NCBI GenBank assembly: GCA_026770585.1 | Contig: MU646611.1 | Coordinates: forward strand, 424,458 to 447,763 | Origin: Baffinella frigidus | Lineage: Eukaryota > Cryptophyceae > Cryptomonadales > Baffinellaceae | Direction of reading: 5' to 3' | DNA: 23,306 nt | In this document: positions 8,226 to 15,079 of the stretch, piece by piece | Numbering within the stretch: position 1 is the stretch's first letter | Layout of the letters: each line of letters opens with the position of its first letter | Notes under the pieces: model-generated | The model's input: the letters and a program-made list of their open reading frames with translations, nothing else | Database searches by the model: none | What the model was told of the DNA's origin: nothing | Made by a program: the position numbers and the translations under genes

Positions 8226-8357
8226 AACCATAATCCCTTAACCCGAAACCTGAACCCTCAACCCTAAACCCCAAACCCCAAACCCCCAACCCAAACCCCC
8301 AAACCCCAAACCCTAAACCCTAAACCCTAAACCCTAAACCCTAAACCCTAAAACCAG
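8221..8357. repeat. Telomere-like intron array
   Basis: CCCTAAA/CCCCAAA units, with a perfect CCCTAAA run at about 8305-8350 running straight into AAAACCAG, the acceptor of an exon 10 echo. Confidence 0.85.
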
Positions 8358-8430
8358 GTGCGGGTCGGAAGGAACTTTGGAAGTGTGGATCTGATGTTCT
8401 ACAACTTCACTGACCGCGCGTCCTTCCTTC
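8358..8430 (+). pseudogene. Upstream 5' echo of exon 10
   Basis: Reads VRVGRNFGSVDLMFYNFTDR then ASF, one substitution from exon 10, and then passes into a GA-rich microsatellite (to about 8480). Acceptor present, donor absent. Confidence 0.7.
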
Positions 8431-8546
8431 CTTCGAGAGCGAGCGAGACAGGGAGAGAGCGAGATAGAGAAAGAGATTTTGCGTTCATTCAGCCATTGTT
8501 ATCCATGCAGTTTAGCTCCTTCAGTGAACCATAACCCCTCGGGCAG

Positions 8547-8643
8547 GTGCGGGTCGGGAGGAACCTGGGGAGCGTGGATCTGATGTTCTACAACTTCACA
8601 GACCGCGCGTCCTTCCGCTCCAACCCCCGCGAAACGGATGCCT
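8547..8643 (+). CDS. Exon 10: segment after the last TIG module
   Basis: 32 codons plus one base, acceptor CTCGGGCAG, donor GTAACT. Reads VRVGRNLGSVDLMFYNFTDR then ASFRSNPRETDA. The V-x-V-x-x-N-x-G-x-x-D-L-x-FYNF pattern resembles a TIG-like strand, but I do not assign a family. It ends in phase 1 and does not match exon 11 directly, so an exon of length 3n+1 is expected between them. Confidence 0.65.
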
Positions 8644-8780
8644 GTAACTCCCCAAACCATAGTCCTCTGAACTCGAAACCCGAAACTGGCTTAGGGGTTC
8701 AGGAGTTCAGGATTTAGGGTTCAGGAGTTCAGGATTCACCCCGAAAAAGGCGTTGCGAACGCCGCCATCCGCTGCGATCC

Positions 8781-9020
8781 TATTGTAGATTTCGGCTTAG
8801 CGCGGAATTTTGGGAGATCAGGTCGGGAGATCGTGGAACGAAAAAAAGTGAAAATGAACCGAAAAGGTGTATTTTACGGGTGGGAGTCGCGATCTTGTCA
8901 TCAAATCCATGCGTAAGATAGCATAAAACTTTAGATGGACGTGAAAATGATCTCGATTTTTTCGATTTTCTCGATCCCCCGACCCGAAGTGAATTCCGCG
9001 CTAAGCCGAAATCTACAATA
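8781..9020. mobile_element. TA-flanked foldback element, copy 1
   Basis: The left end TA-TTGTAGATTTCGGCTTAGC and the right end, its complement ending ACAA-TA, pair over about 30 bases (8781-8810 with 8991-9020). It sits inside a repeat whose uninterrupted form (CATCCGCTGCG...TCTGGTCGAA) is seen at 9125-9165. A related element lies at 20106. No coding potential. Confidence 0.75.
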
Positions 9021-9052
9021 TCTGGTCGAATCTGCTCCGCGGGTCCATTCAG

Positions 9053-9089
9053 TGCACGAAACCGTCACCCATGATCCCTTTTTCAAAAG
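9053..9089 (+). pseudogene. 37-bp candidate micro-exon, first copy
   Basis: CAG, then 37 bases reading LHETVTHDPFFK in the required phase, then GTGGCT. Its length satisfies the phase gap between exons 10 and 11. The body is close to degenerate telomere-like text, so coding status is doubtful. Confidence 0.25.
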
Positions 9090-9333
9090 GTGGCTCCAAC
9101 TCGAGCATCCGCTCTATCTCGAGCATCCGCTGCGGGCCGCTCTGGTCGAAGCCGCTCCGCGGGCCTAAACCCCAAACCCGCAACCCCATTCTCCAAAACC
9201 TAAACACCAAATCCTATGACCCTATGCCCTGATGACTGGATGGCCCTGAAGCGTAACACCTGAAAAAGACGGGGCAAACTCTTCGATCCGGTTCGGGCCG
9301 CTCTGGTCGGATCCGTTCTGCGGGGTCTTTCAG

Positions 9334-9370
9334 TGCACGAAACCCTCAATCATGAACCCTTTTGCAAAAG
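9334..9370 (+). CDS. 37-bp candidate micro-exon 10b, second copy
   Basis: CAG, then 37 bases reading LHETLNHEPFCK, then GTGGCG. It would join exon 10 (phase 1) and exon 11 (needs phase 2). A third partial copy lies at 9388-9407. The surrounding unit CATCCGCTGCGGGCCGCTCTGGTCG recurs at 9125, 9283 and 9423. This is inference from phase only. Confidence 0.25.
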
Positions 9371-9439
9371 GTGGCGTTCACTGAACCCTGAACCCTTTTT
9401 TCAACAGGTGGCTCTAACTCGTCCATCCGCTGCGGGCCG

Positions 9440-9645
9440 CTCTGGTCGAAAACCCTACACCCTGAACCCTCAACCCCAAACACCAAACCCGAAACCCCAA
9501 ATCCTGAACTCTAAACCCTAAACCCTAAACTCCAAACCCCAAACCCCAAAAATGAACTCCAAAACCCTAAACCCTGAACCCTAAACCCTAAACCCCAAAC
9601 CCTAAACCCCAAACCCCAAACCCTAAACACTAAACCCTGAACCAG
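9440..9645. repeat. Telomere-like intron array
   Basis: CCCTAAA/CCCCAAA mixture ending CCCTGAACCAG at the acceptor of exon 11. Confidence 0.85.
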
Positions 9646-9717
9646 GTCGAACCCGACAAGTGGGGTGTTCCCGTGCACGGATCTTCTCGTGATCTCCAAG
9701 GGTGTCGCTTCTCTCGG
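9646..9717 (+). CDS. Exon 11: start of REJ-region sequence
   Basis: One base, 23 codons, two bases. Donor GTCTCT. Reads SNPTSGVFPCTDLLVISKGV then ASL. The F-P-C-x-D-L-L-V pattern is compatible with the first strand of a REJ-type module. It joins exon 12 through a Gly codon (GG|G). Five tandem copies exist and this one alone has an acceptor. Confidence 0.6.
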
Positions 9718-9763
9718 GTCTCTCCCCCCCCCCCCCTTACAGCCTAGATACCCACCCCCCCAC

Positions 9764-10308
9764 CGCGGGGCGTTCCCGTGCAGAGATCTTCTCGTGATCT
9801 CCAAGGGTGTCGCTTCTCTCGGGTCTCTCCCCCCCCCCCTTACAGCCTAGATACCCACCCCCCTACCTCGGGGCGTTTCCGTGCAGAGATCTTCTCGTGA
9901 TCTTCAAGGGTGTTGCTTCCCTCGGGTCTCTCTCTCTCTTTCTCCCCTGAACTCTCCTAGAAAAATTTACTCTTGTGAGTTGTCATGGGCTCATAACCTT
10001 ACAACTTAAGTGCCCTCAAATTGCACGTCCCCGGCCCTGTATATAGACTCCTGAGAGCCTAGATGCCCCCCCCAACCCACCGCGGGGCGTTTGCGTGCAC
10101 GGACCTTCTCGTGATCTCCAAGGGTGTCTCTTCCCGCGGATCTCCCCCACCATCTGAAATCTCCTAAGTGGATCTACTCTGGTAAGTTGTCCTAGGCTCA
10201 TAACCTTACATCCTAGGTGCCCGTAGAGCGTAGATACCCCCTCCACCACCACGGGGCATTTCACATCACGGACCTTCGTGTGATCGACGAGGGAGTCACT
10301 TCGTTCGG
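9764..10308 (+). repeat. Four downstream echoes of exon 11 with repeated spacers
   Basis: Copies at 9764-9822, 9866-9925, 10079-10140 and 10250-10308 read GAFPCRDLLVISKGVASL and increasingly diverged versions. Three keep the CGG-GTCTCT donor and the 10079 copy has lost it (CGG-ATCTCC). The spacers carry C-runs, AGCCTAGATACCCACCCC and a GGCTCATAACCTTACA block, also repeated. Acceptor-side sequence is absent from all four. Confidence 0.75.
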
Positions 10309-10401
10309 GTCTCTCTCCCCACCCCCCACCCAAGCATCCTCAGAGTAGAGGGCAGGTGGTATCCTGGTTTGGGCCTCACGCGGGTCTTTCTTCCCACCTC
10401 C
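10309..10401. other. Unassigned intron stretch
   Basis: C-rich, no recognised exon or element. Confidence 0.3.
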
Positions 10402-10541
10402 TAGCTCTGTCTTCACTTTTTTTTGAGCCGACGCGTTTTGGTGAGCCCGGGCGCGTTGGAGCGAGAAAGTTAACGGGTTTGTACCGCAACCCCAGCATGT
10501 CATCTTGAGAATAGTCTGTCGACCCGACTGAGGCAGCGCTA
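10402..10541. mobile_element. MITE-1 copy c
   Basis: TA-GCTCTGTC start and GGCAGCGC-TA end, with body motifs TTTGTACCGCAACCCCAGC and GAGAATAGTCTGTCGACCCG shared with copy b (5225). Confidence 0.65.
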
Positions 10542-10599
10542 CAAGATGCCGCAGGTCTCAACTCCGAAGTGGATCAAATCGAGGATGTAACTTGAGCCG

Positions 10600-10645
10600 T
10601 TTCCTTCGGACAGCCGGTCGTTTTCGACTGGTCCCTCGAAGGAAA
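10600..10645. repeat. Nested hairpin in intron
   Basis: TTTCCTTCG (10600-10608) pairs with CGAAGGAAA (10637-10645). An inner stem CCGGTCG/CGACTGG closes a TTTT loop. No function is evident. The rest of 10542-10861 is unassigned intron. Confidence 0.4.
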
Positions 10646-10861
10646 AGTCTGGAATTCCACACTCGGCTTAGTAAACTTTGAGAGCATGCATCCCTTGCAT
10701 CCTGGACATCATGTCTACACCCAACCCTATCTTACCCGCGCGCGCTGAATCCCCGCGCACTTTCATCAACCAAACACACTAGATACTGTAAGGTTGGGGT
10801 ATGAGATACGGCAGGGTTGGAGTGTAGGCGACGGCAGGGCTCTAACTACAGTGTGCGGCAG

Positions 10862-10967
10862 GTACGGAGCATCGTGCGCGTGGAAGGACAACGTGACCTT
10901 GACCGTGACGATGGGCACGGAAGCCACCCTCGTTCCCGGGGACTTCCTCAGCATCCTCCCGTACAAG
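10862..10967 (+). CDS. Exon 12: REJ-region segment
   Basis: One base plus 35 codons, acceptor GTGCGGCAG, donor GTCGCG. Reads YGASCAWKDNVTLTVTMGTE then ATLVPGDFLSILPYK. The N-x-T-L-T-V-x-x-G-x-x-A-T-L-x-PGD pattern fits a beta-rich extracellular strand pair just before the REJ core. Two downstream echoes exist. Confidence 0.75.
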
Positions 10968-11050
10968 GTCGCGTGCCTCCCAACTCTACCTGAGTGGCTC
11001 GCTTTAAAATACATTTGGAGCAGGTAAACAATACATTTAGAGTAGGACAT

Positions 11051-11084
11051 CTATTTTTTAGTTGCACGTGCAACTAAAAAATAG
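11051..11084. repeat. Perfect 34-bp palindrome
   Basis: CTATTTTTTAGTTGCAC is followed immediately by its exact complement with no loop. It sits three bases upstream of the exon 12 echo, and GGACAT lies on both sides. A decayed foldback insertion is possible. Confidence 0.85.
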
Positions 11085-11086
11085 GT

Positions 11087-11399
11087 ATGAAGGACATCGT
11101 GACGCTGACCGTGACCATGGGCACGGAAGCCACCCTCGACCCTGGGGACTTACTCAGCATCCTTCCGTACAAGGTCTCAGCTCTGCTTCAGTTGGGTTCA
11201 ACGACTGTTCAAAAGTCGACGTTGTGGGTTTTGCGTTGTGGTTTTTGCGGTAGAAAATCGACGTTGTGGATTTTGCGGTACACATTCGTCAACTTTGGAG
11301 CGAAAACAAGCTGGGGATCACCAAATTGGTGGGCCCACATTGACTCACCGTGACACCAACGCCACGCTCGTCCTCTCACCAGCATTCTCCCCTACACGG
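11087..11399 (+). pseudogene. Downstream 3' echoes of exon 12, the first followed by MITE-1
   Basis: 11087-11173 reads KDIVTLTVTMGTEATLDPGD then LLSILPYK before GTCTCA. It is nearly complete but has no acceptor. A shorter copy at 11345-11399 keeps ACGCTCGTCCTCTCACCAG-type remnants and an ACACG-GTCGTG end with frameshifts. A reverse-oriented MITE-1 copy (about 11178-11337) separates them. Confidence 0.7.
11178..11337 (-). mobile_element. MITE-1 copy f (reverse orientation, internally duplicated)
   Basis: Starts AGCTCTGCTTCAGTTGGGTT, the complement of the MITE-1 right end, and contains GTCAACTTTGGAGCG and CACCAAATTGGTGGGCCCA from the left half. An internal GACGTTGTGG-TTTTGCG unit is duplicated. 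Confidence 0.55.
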
Positions 11400-11634
11400 T
11401 CGTGCTGCCTAGCTCTGCGCCGACTGTTTTCTTCACATTGAATCGCACACCGCATTTTTTTTTGAACACCCCACCAAGCCCGCGTCTGCTGCGAGTCACT
11501 CTCCCATCACACAACCCCGGTGTAGTGTGGAAGTTGCGCCTTTGATGCGTTGGGGCAGGTTTCAGCAGTGACGTGCAGCAGACGGTGGCACTAGTGCACC
11601 ACCGCCGAGTTATCCACCCAGCAACACCGCCGGC
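11400..11634. other. Unassigned intron stretch
   Basis: No echo, element or domain recognised. A T9 run at about 11456 and CAG-rich sequence at about 11565-11590. Confidence 0.3.
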
Positions 11635-11797
11635 TCAACCCTCAACCCTCAACCCTTAACCCATCAACCCTCAACCCTCAACCCTCAACCCTTAACCCTC
11701 AACCCTCAACCCTCAACCCTCAACCCTAACCCCTCAACCCTCAACCCTAACCCCTCAACCCTCAACCCTTTACCCTCAACCCTCAACCCTCAACCCT
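11635..11797. repeat. Homogenised CCCTCAA array
   Basis: Almost pure CCCTCAA heptamers, with occasional CCCTTAA and CCCCTCAA, in the intron just upstream of exon 13. This variant is rare in the neighbouring introns. Confidence 0.9.
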
Positions 11798-11803
11798 GGG
11801 CAG

Positions 11804-11918
11804 ATCCGGAGCGGGCAGCAGCTGTCCTACTACCTCCCCGTGACGCTGATGGCCGTCCGCGCGCCCATCAACCCCATCACCAGCCCGATCGCCGTCCTCG
11901 TGTCCCCCTACGACGTGG
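11804..11918 (+). CDS. Exon 13: REJ-module N-terminal strand
   Basis: 38 codons plus one base, acceptor CTGGGCAG, donor GTGCGT. Reads IRSGQQLSYYLPVTLMAVRA then PINPITSPIAVLVSPYDV. P-I-x-V-x-V-SPYDVG-PC leads directly into the REJ core of exon 14. The donor GTGCGT at 11919 is preferred over GTGGGT at 11915 because only it gives the phase needed by exon 14. Confidence 0.82.
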
Positions 11919-11924
11919 GTGCGT

Positions 11925-12187
11925 ACACCCTCACCCCTACACCCTACACCATGCACCCTACACCCTGAACCCTACACCCTACACCCTACAACCTGAACCC
12001 TACACCCTACACCCTGAACCCCACACCCTGCACCCTGCACCCTGCATCCTACACCCTACCCCCTAAACCCTAAACCCTAAACCCTAAACCCTAGACCCTA
12101 GACCCTAGACCCCAGACCCCAAACCCCAAACCCCAAACCCCAAACCCCAAACCCCAAACCCCAAACCCCAAACCCTCAACCTGGACC
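11925..12187. repeat. CCCTACA, CCCTAAA and CCCCAAA arrays in succession
   Basis: Three blocks in order: CCCTACA/CCCTGCA (about 11925-12060), CCCTAAA/CCCTAGA (12061-12115) and CCCCAAA (12116-12175). Each block is internally uniform. Confidence 0.85.
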
Positions 12188-12189
12188 AG

Positions 12190-12299
12190 GTCCGTGCGGG
12201 GTGTTTTCGCTGGATGCATCGCTGTCGTACAACCACGGGGGGAGGCAGTGGAAGAGCATAAGATGGGCGCAAAGCGGGGGGCCCTCAGTCATCAATGAG
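12190..12299 (+). CDS. Exon 14: REJ core strand
   Basis: Two bases plus 36 codons, acceptor TGGACCAG, donor GTTTGC. Reads PCGVFSLDASLSYNHGGRQW then KSIRWAQSGGPSVINE. C-x-x-x-x-LDASLSY-x-x-GGR-x-W-x-x-x-W is the signature opening of REJ domains in PKD1/PKDREJ/suREJ proteins. A short 3' echo (GTCATTAATGAGGTTTTCGG) sits at about 12406-12421. Confidence 0.9.
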
Positions 12300-12471
12300 G
12301 TTTGCGACCTGGCTCCACCGCCCTGGTCCCACCACCTGATAGATTCTATCTCAGATTTGGCTTGGCGTTGGATTCGTTTCGTACTGTTAAGGCTGCACAT
12401 GCTGGGACGGTCATTAATGAGGTTTTCGGCCCGGGTCCACTTATCAAGCAGTGACCTAAGTTGACAACTTC

Positions 12472-12597
12472 TCGCTCTGCCTGGCACGCGTTGCCCGACC
12501 ATTCGCAAGTTGACATGCTGGGTGTGCGGCGCAAATCCGTCAACTTTGGCCCGGGAAAGACCAATTTGGTGAGCCCAAATAGAACGAGGCAGAGCTA
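12472..12597 (-). mobile_element. MITE-1 copy d (reverse orientation)
   Basis: Left GCTCTGCCTGG, right GAGGCAGAGC-TA, with GACATGCTGGGTGTGCGGCG and CAAATCCGTCAACTTTGGCC in the body. Opposite orientation to copies a-c. Confidence 0.65.
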
Positions 12598-12779
12598 TAA
12601 CTTGGTGTACGCGAACAGATCCTTCTTCTTCTTTATTACTCTCAATACAGGTCCTAGATGAGGCCCCTGAGCCTTGAGTTGAGTGATACAAGAGTTTGTG
12701 CGCGTTAAGAAACGCGTGCAGATCTACCTCCGTTTGCTTACCTGCATTCCGCCAACCAGCCTGATAGGACCTCTACCGT
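12598..12779. other. Intron stretch with a rejected exon-like site
   Basis: CTCAATACAG is a good-looking acceptor followed by VLDEAPEP and a stop. No donor and no domain support. Otherwise unassigned. Confidence 0.3.
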
Positions 12780-12915
12780 AGGGCCCTAGGACCTGCCTAG
12801 GACCAGCCTAGGACTTGCCTAGGACCTGCCTAGGACCTGCCTAGGACCTGCCTAGGACCTGCCTATGACCTTCCTAGGACCTACCTAGCACCTGCCTAGG
12901 ACCAGCATGGGACCT
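12780..12915. repeat. 11-bp tandem repeat (CCTAGGACCTG)n
   Basis: About ten units of CCTAGGACCTG and one- or two-base variants. The unit contains the palindrome CCTAGG. Confidence 0.85.
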
Positions 12916-13012
12916 GCCTGAACCTTGCCCCCCCTCGCGGGCAGTATCCCTTGCTGCATCCCAGTACCCCTGAACCCAGCTGGGACGAGTACCCCTGAAC
13001 CCCTCCCTCGTG

Positions 13013-13160
13013 AATCCCTAAACCCTAAACTCTGAACCCGACGGGCCTGGGTGAGGTGGGCACCCTGAACACTGAACCCCAAACCCCAAACCCAAACCCC
13101 AAACCCCAAACCCCAAACCCCAGACCCTAAACCCCAAACCCCAAACCCCAAACACTCAAC
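13013..13160. repeat. Telomere-like intron array (CCCCAAA)
   Basis: CCCTAAA start, then a uniform CCCCAAA block at about 13076-13150, ending shortly before the ACACAG acceptor of exon 15. Confidence 0.85.
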
Positions 13161-13164
13161 ACAG

Positions 13165-13242
13165 GTGACAGGTGCCGGGACGACGTCGCACTACCTCAGC
13201 CTCGATCCGTTCAATCTCTTCGAGGGCGTCTACACTGTCACG
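13165..13242 (+). CDS. Exon 15: REJ strand
   Basis: 26 codons, phase 0 both ends, donor GTCCTC. Reads VTGAGTTSHYLSLDPFNLFE then GVYTVT. L-x-x-x-x-L-x-x-G-x-YTVTV-x-VTN, made with exon 16, is the expected second strand block of a REJ module. Confidence 0.85.
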
Positions 13243-13380
13243 GTCCTCTCTCTTTCTCTCTCTCTCGCCCGCGCGCTCTCTCTCTCTCTCTCTCTCTATG
13301 CGTCCCTCTACCCCCGCAATCACCCTCTATATTTCATCCCTCCTCTCTCTACACCGTCACGGTCCCGCCTCCCACCAACC
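13243..13380. repeat. (CT)n insert bounded by a duplicated exon end
   Basis: The last bases of exon 15 plus GTC (TCTACACTGTCACGGTC, 13229-13245) recur with one change at 13347-13363. CT-rich sequence lies between. The second copy continues into VPPPTNPNG, which I treat as intronic because exon 16 already continues the domain in frame. Confidence 0.7.
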
Positions 13381-13483
13381 CTAACGGGAAGATCAAACGA
13401 TCGATTTTGGATTTTAGATTTGAACCGCCATACATCGGACTTGGAAGGGATTCTGAATAACTCCTAAGCGATAAGACATATGA

Positions 13484-13590
13484 CCCTACGGTAGGCAATC
13501 CGTAGGGGCGTAGGGGGGGTTCCTACGGATAAACCGCCTTTATCCCTACGGCAGCCCGTAGGGGTATAGAGGGGTTCGTACGGATAAGGT
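13484..13590. repeat. Two-copy CCTACGG/CCGTAGGG repeat
   Basis: Units at about 13484-13530 and 13542-13585 share CCTACGG, CCGTAGGGG-GTA and GGGGTTC-TACGGATA, about 58 bp apart. The ACGGTAGGCAAT motif is shared with the MITE-2 copies and with the foldback at 17891. Confidence 0.6.
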
Positions 13591-13739
13591 AACGGAAAGA
13601 TGGCCCGATTTAGGCCGAAAATCCCTTTTCAGCCCGCTGTGTGGAGACCCCCGGATTTGGGGGCGCGAATACCGCATGCTGCGTGCCCTGTAATCAAGAG
13701 CATGTTTCGATGGGCGCCTAAACCCTAAACCTAAACCAG
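13591..13739. other. Unassigned intron stretch
   Basis: No recognised element apart from a short CCTAAACCTAAACCAG at the end, which forms an acceptor. Confidence 0.3.
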
Positions 13740-13766
13740 GTAATCGTGACCATCTGGGTGGACCAA
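13740..13766 (+). pseudogene. Upstream 5' echo of exon 16, cut by a MITE
   Basis: After AAACCAG reads VIVTIWVDQ, matching VTVTNWVDQ of exon 16, then breaks into MITE-2 copy c. Confidence 0.75.
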
Positions 13767-13870
13767 CCTCATTCCGGCATTCCGCATCACCCTACCGTAT
13801 TGCATACCGCGGCACCCTACGGAATCCCATGGTTAGGGTGACGCCGGAATTATGGCGCCCACCCTTAATC
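13767..13870. mobile_element. MITE-2 copy c
   Basis: ATTCCGGCATTCCGCATCAC on the left and GACGCCGGAATTATGGCG on the right, followed by CCACCCTTAATCG and a GCAG acceptor at 13889-13892. The same order (exon fragment, element, CCACCCTTA, GCAG, intact exon) is seen at exon 2. Confidence 0.65.
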
Positions 13871-13892
13871 GAGCTTGTTTTGATGGACGCAG

Positions 13893-13961
13893 GTGACGGT
13901 GACCAACTGGGTGGACCAAAGCGCCAGCTCGTCCATCGCCATCAATCGCCTCGAGATCGAC
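13893..13961 (+). CDS. Exon 16: REJ strand
   Basis: 23 codons, phase 0 both ends, donor GTAAGG, one of the few canonical donors. Reads VTVTNWVDQSASSSIAINRL then EID. Continues YTVT from exon 15 to make the REJ 'Y-x-VTVTVTN' strand. Confidence 0.88.
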
Positions 13962-13969
13962 GTAAGGGC

Positions 13970-14031
13970 CCGGATAGAGAGAGAGGGAGAGAGAGAGGCA
14001 GAGGGAGAGAGGGAGAGGGACAGAGAGGGGC

Positions 14032-14063
<32 letters not shown>

Positions 14064-14093
14064 TCCATCGCCTTCAATCGCCTCGAGACCGAC
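13970..14093 (+). pseudogene. (GA)n run and downstream 3' echo of exon 16
   Basis: A GA-rich microsatellite fills 13973-14062. Then GTCCATCGCCTTCAATCGCC leads to GAGACCGAC before GTAAGG (14063-14093), a donor-side copy of exon 16. Confidence 0.8.
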
Positions 14094-14175
14094 GTAAGGC
14101 CGCACACCCTTGGTTTACATTGTTTCGATTCTCTCGGATGAAGTTTCGCAACCGCGCTTGACTTTCTTTCTTCAG

Positions 14176-14284
14176 TTGACTTACCAGACCCAGACGGCAA
14201 CCCAAACCCCTACTCCCTAAACCTTAAACCTTAACCCTGCGTGCAGGTTGTAATGATCCTGCCCCCCCACCCCGCTCGATTTGA
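14176..14284 (+). pseudogene. Upstream degenerate echo of exon 17 and exon-like LTYQTQ site
   Basis: 14247-14284, after GCGTGCAG, begins GTTGTAATGATCCTGCCCCC, matching the start of exon 17 (ATCCTGTCCCCCCCCAC), and then decays. At 14176 a CTTCAG acceptor precedes LTYQTQTATQTPTP and a stop, without donor support. Confidence 0.45.
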
Positions 14285-14348
14285 TTTGCTTGAGGCCCCA
14301 GAAAGCCATCCATGACTGAACACTTCCGCAACGAAAACATGCGCGCAG

Positions 14349-14433
14349 GTGCCGCAAGTGAGGATCCTGTCCCCCCCCACGCTCGCCACGTTCCGCCCAT
14401 ACTCCGTCACCCTCCGCGCTTTCGCCTCGCCAG
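14349..14433 (+). CDS. Exon 17: REJ strand
   Basis: 28 codons plus one base, acceptor GCGCGCAG, donor GTGGGA. Reads VPQVRILSPPTLATFRPYSV then TLRAFASP. Fits the REJ stretch 'V-x-I-x-x-P-x-L-x-x-x-x-P-x-x-LRA'. Continues into GGC at exon 18. Confidence 0.85.
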
Positions 14434-14796
14434 GTGGGAGAGAGGGGGGAGGGGGGAGGGGGGAGGGGGGATGTGGGTATCCCTCTCATCTCCAAGGCAA
14501 TCTGCGCACAAAGCACATGACCCCCTAGGGTACTCAGCTTCCTCACACACCGTCGTTTCCTACCATGCGCCCTGCAAGTCACGGTCACTCTGACCGGTTC
14601 CATTCTCACGCGCGGGTCGGCCCCACACCATTTTTGAACCCTACACCCTCGACACTAAACCATAAACTCTCAACCCCACGCCAGGCTGGTGCGGGGCCCG
14701 ACGCGAATTCTCACGCGCGTTTCGGCCCCACACCACTTTTAAACCCTAATCCCTAGAAACCAAACCATAAACCCGAAACCATGAACCCCACGGCAG
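14434..14796. other. Intron with duplicated exon-like blocks
   Basis: G-rich run at 14440-14470. CATTCTCACGCGCGGGTCGG (about 14601) and GAATTCTCACGCGCGTTTCG (about 14705) are two copies of one block with CCCCACACCA-TTTT after them. GCCAG-GCTGGTGCGGGGCC at 14678 resembles the acceptor region of exon 18 and may be its 5' echo. Confidence 0.4.
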
Positions 14797-14861
14797 GCGG
14801 GTGTGCTTCAAATCCAGACCGTGAAATGGGGTACGCGTGGTCGCTCACAGACAAAACCACG
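14797..14861 (+). CDS. Exon 18: REJ Cys strand
   Basis: Two bases plus 21 codons, acceptor CCACGGCAG, donor GTAACC. Reads GCASNPDREMGYAWSLTDKT then T. The C-x(n)-Y-x-W-S-L pattern is conserved in REJ domains. The frame is fixed by phase with exons 17 and 19. Confidence 0.82.
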
Positions 14862-15056
14862 GTAACCCTACCCCCTACTCCCTACCCCCTATCCCCTAAG
14901 CCCTAACCACTAACCCCGAGCCCTGAACCCCTAACTCCTGACCCCGAACCTCTAACCCCTAACCCCGAACCCCGAACCCCGAACCCCGAACCACGAACCC
15001 ATAACCCATAACCCCTTACCCCAAACCCCCAACCCCTAACCCATAACCCCTGACCG
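14862..15056. repeat. Telomere-like intron array (CCCCTAA/CCCCGAA)
   Basis: CCCCTAA, CCCCGAA and CCATAAC units right after the exon 18 donor. Confidence 0.8.
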
Positions 15057-15079
15057 TCGCGTTGCCCTGCGACAGTCTC

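Noticed and set aside
12641-12680. Possible exon reading VLDEAPEP
   Set aside because: Good acceptor but an early stop, no donor, and exon 14 already joins exon 15 in phase.
12176-12691. 171-codon open frame on the minus strand
   Set aside because: Overlaps exon 14 and a MITE-1 copy in antisense. No recognisable domain.
13361-13390. VPPPTNPNG as coding continuation of exon 15
   Set aside because: No usable donor follows closely, and exon 16 continues the REJ strand better (YTVT-VTVTN).
14176-14217. Possible exon reading LTYQTQTATQTPTP
   Set aside because: No GT donor before the stop and it is not needed between exons 16 and 17.
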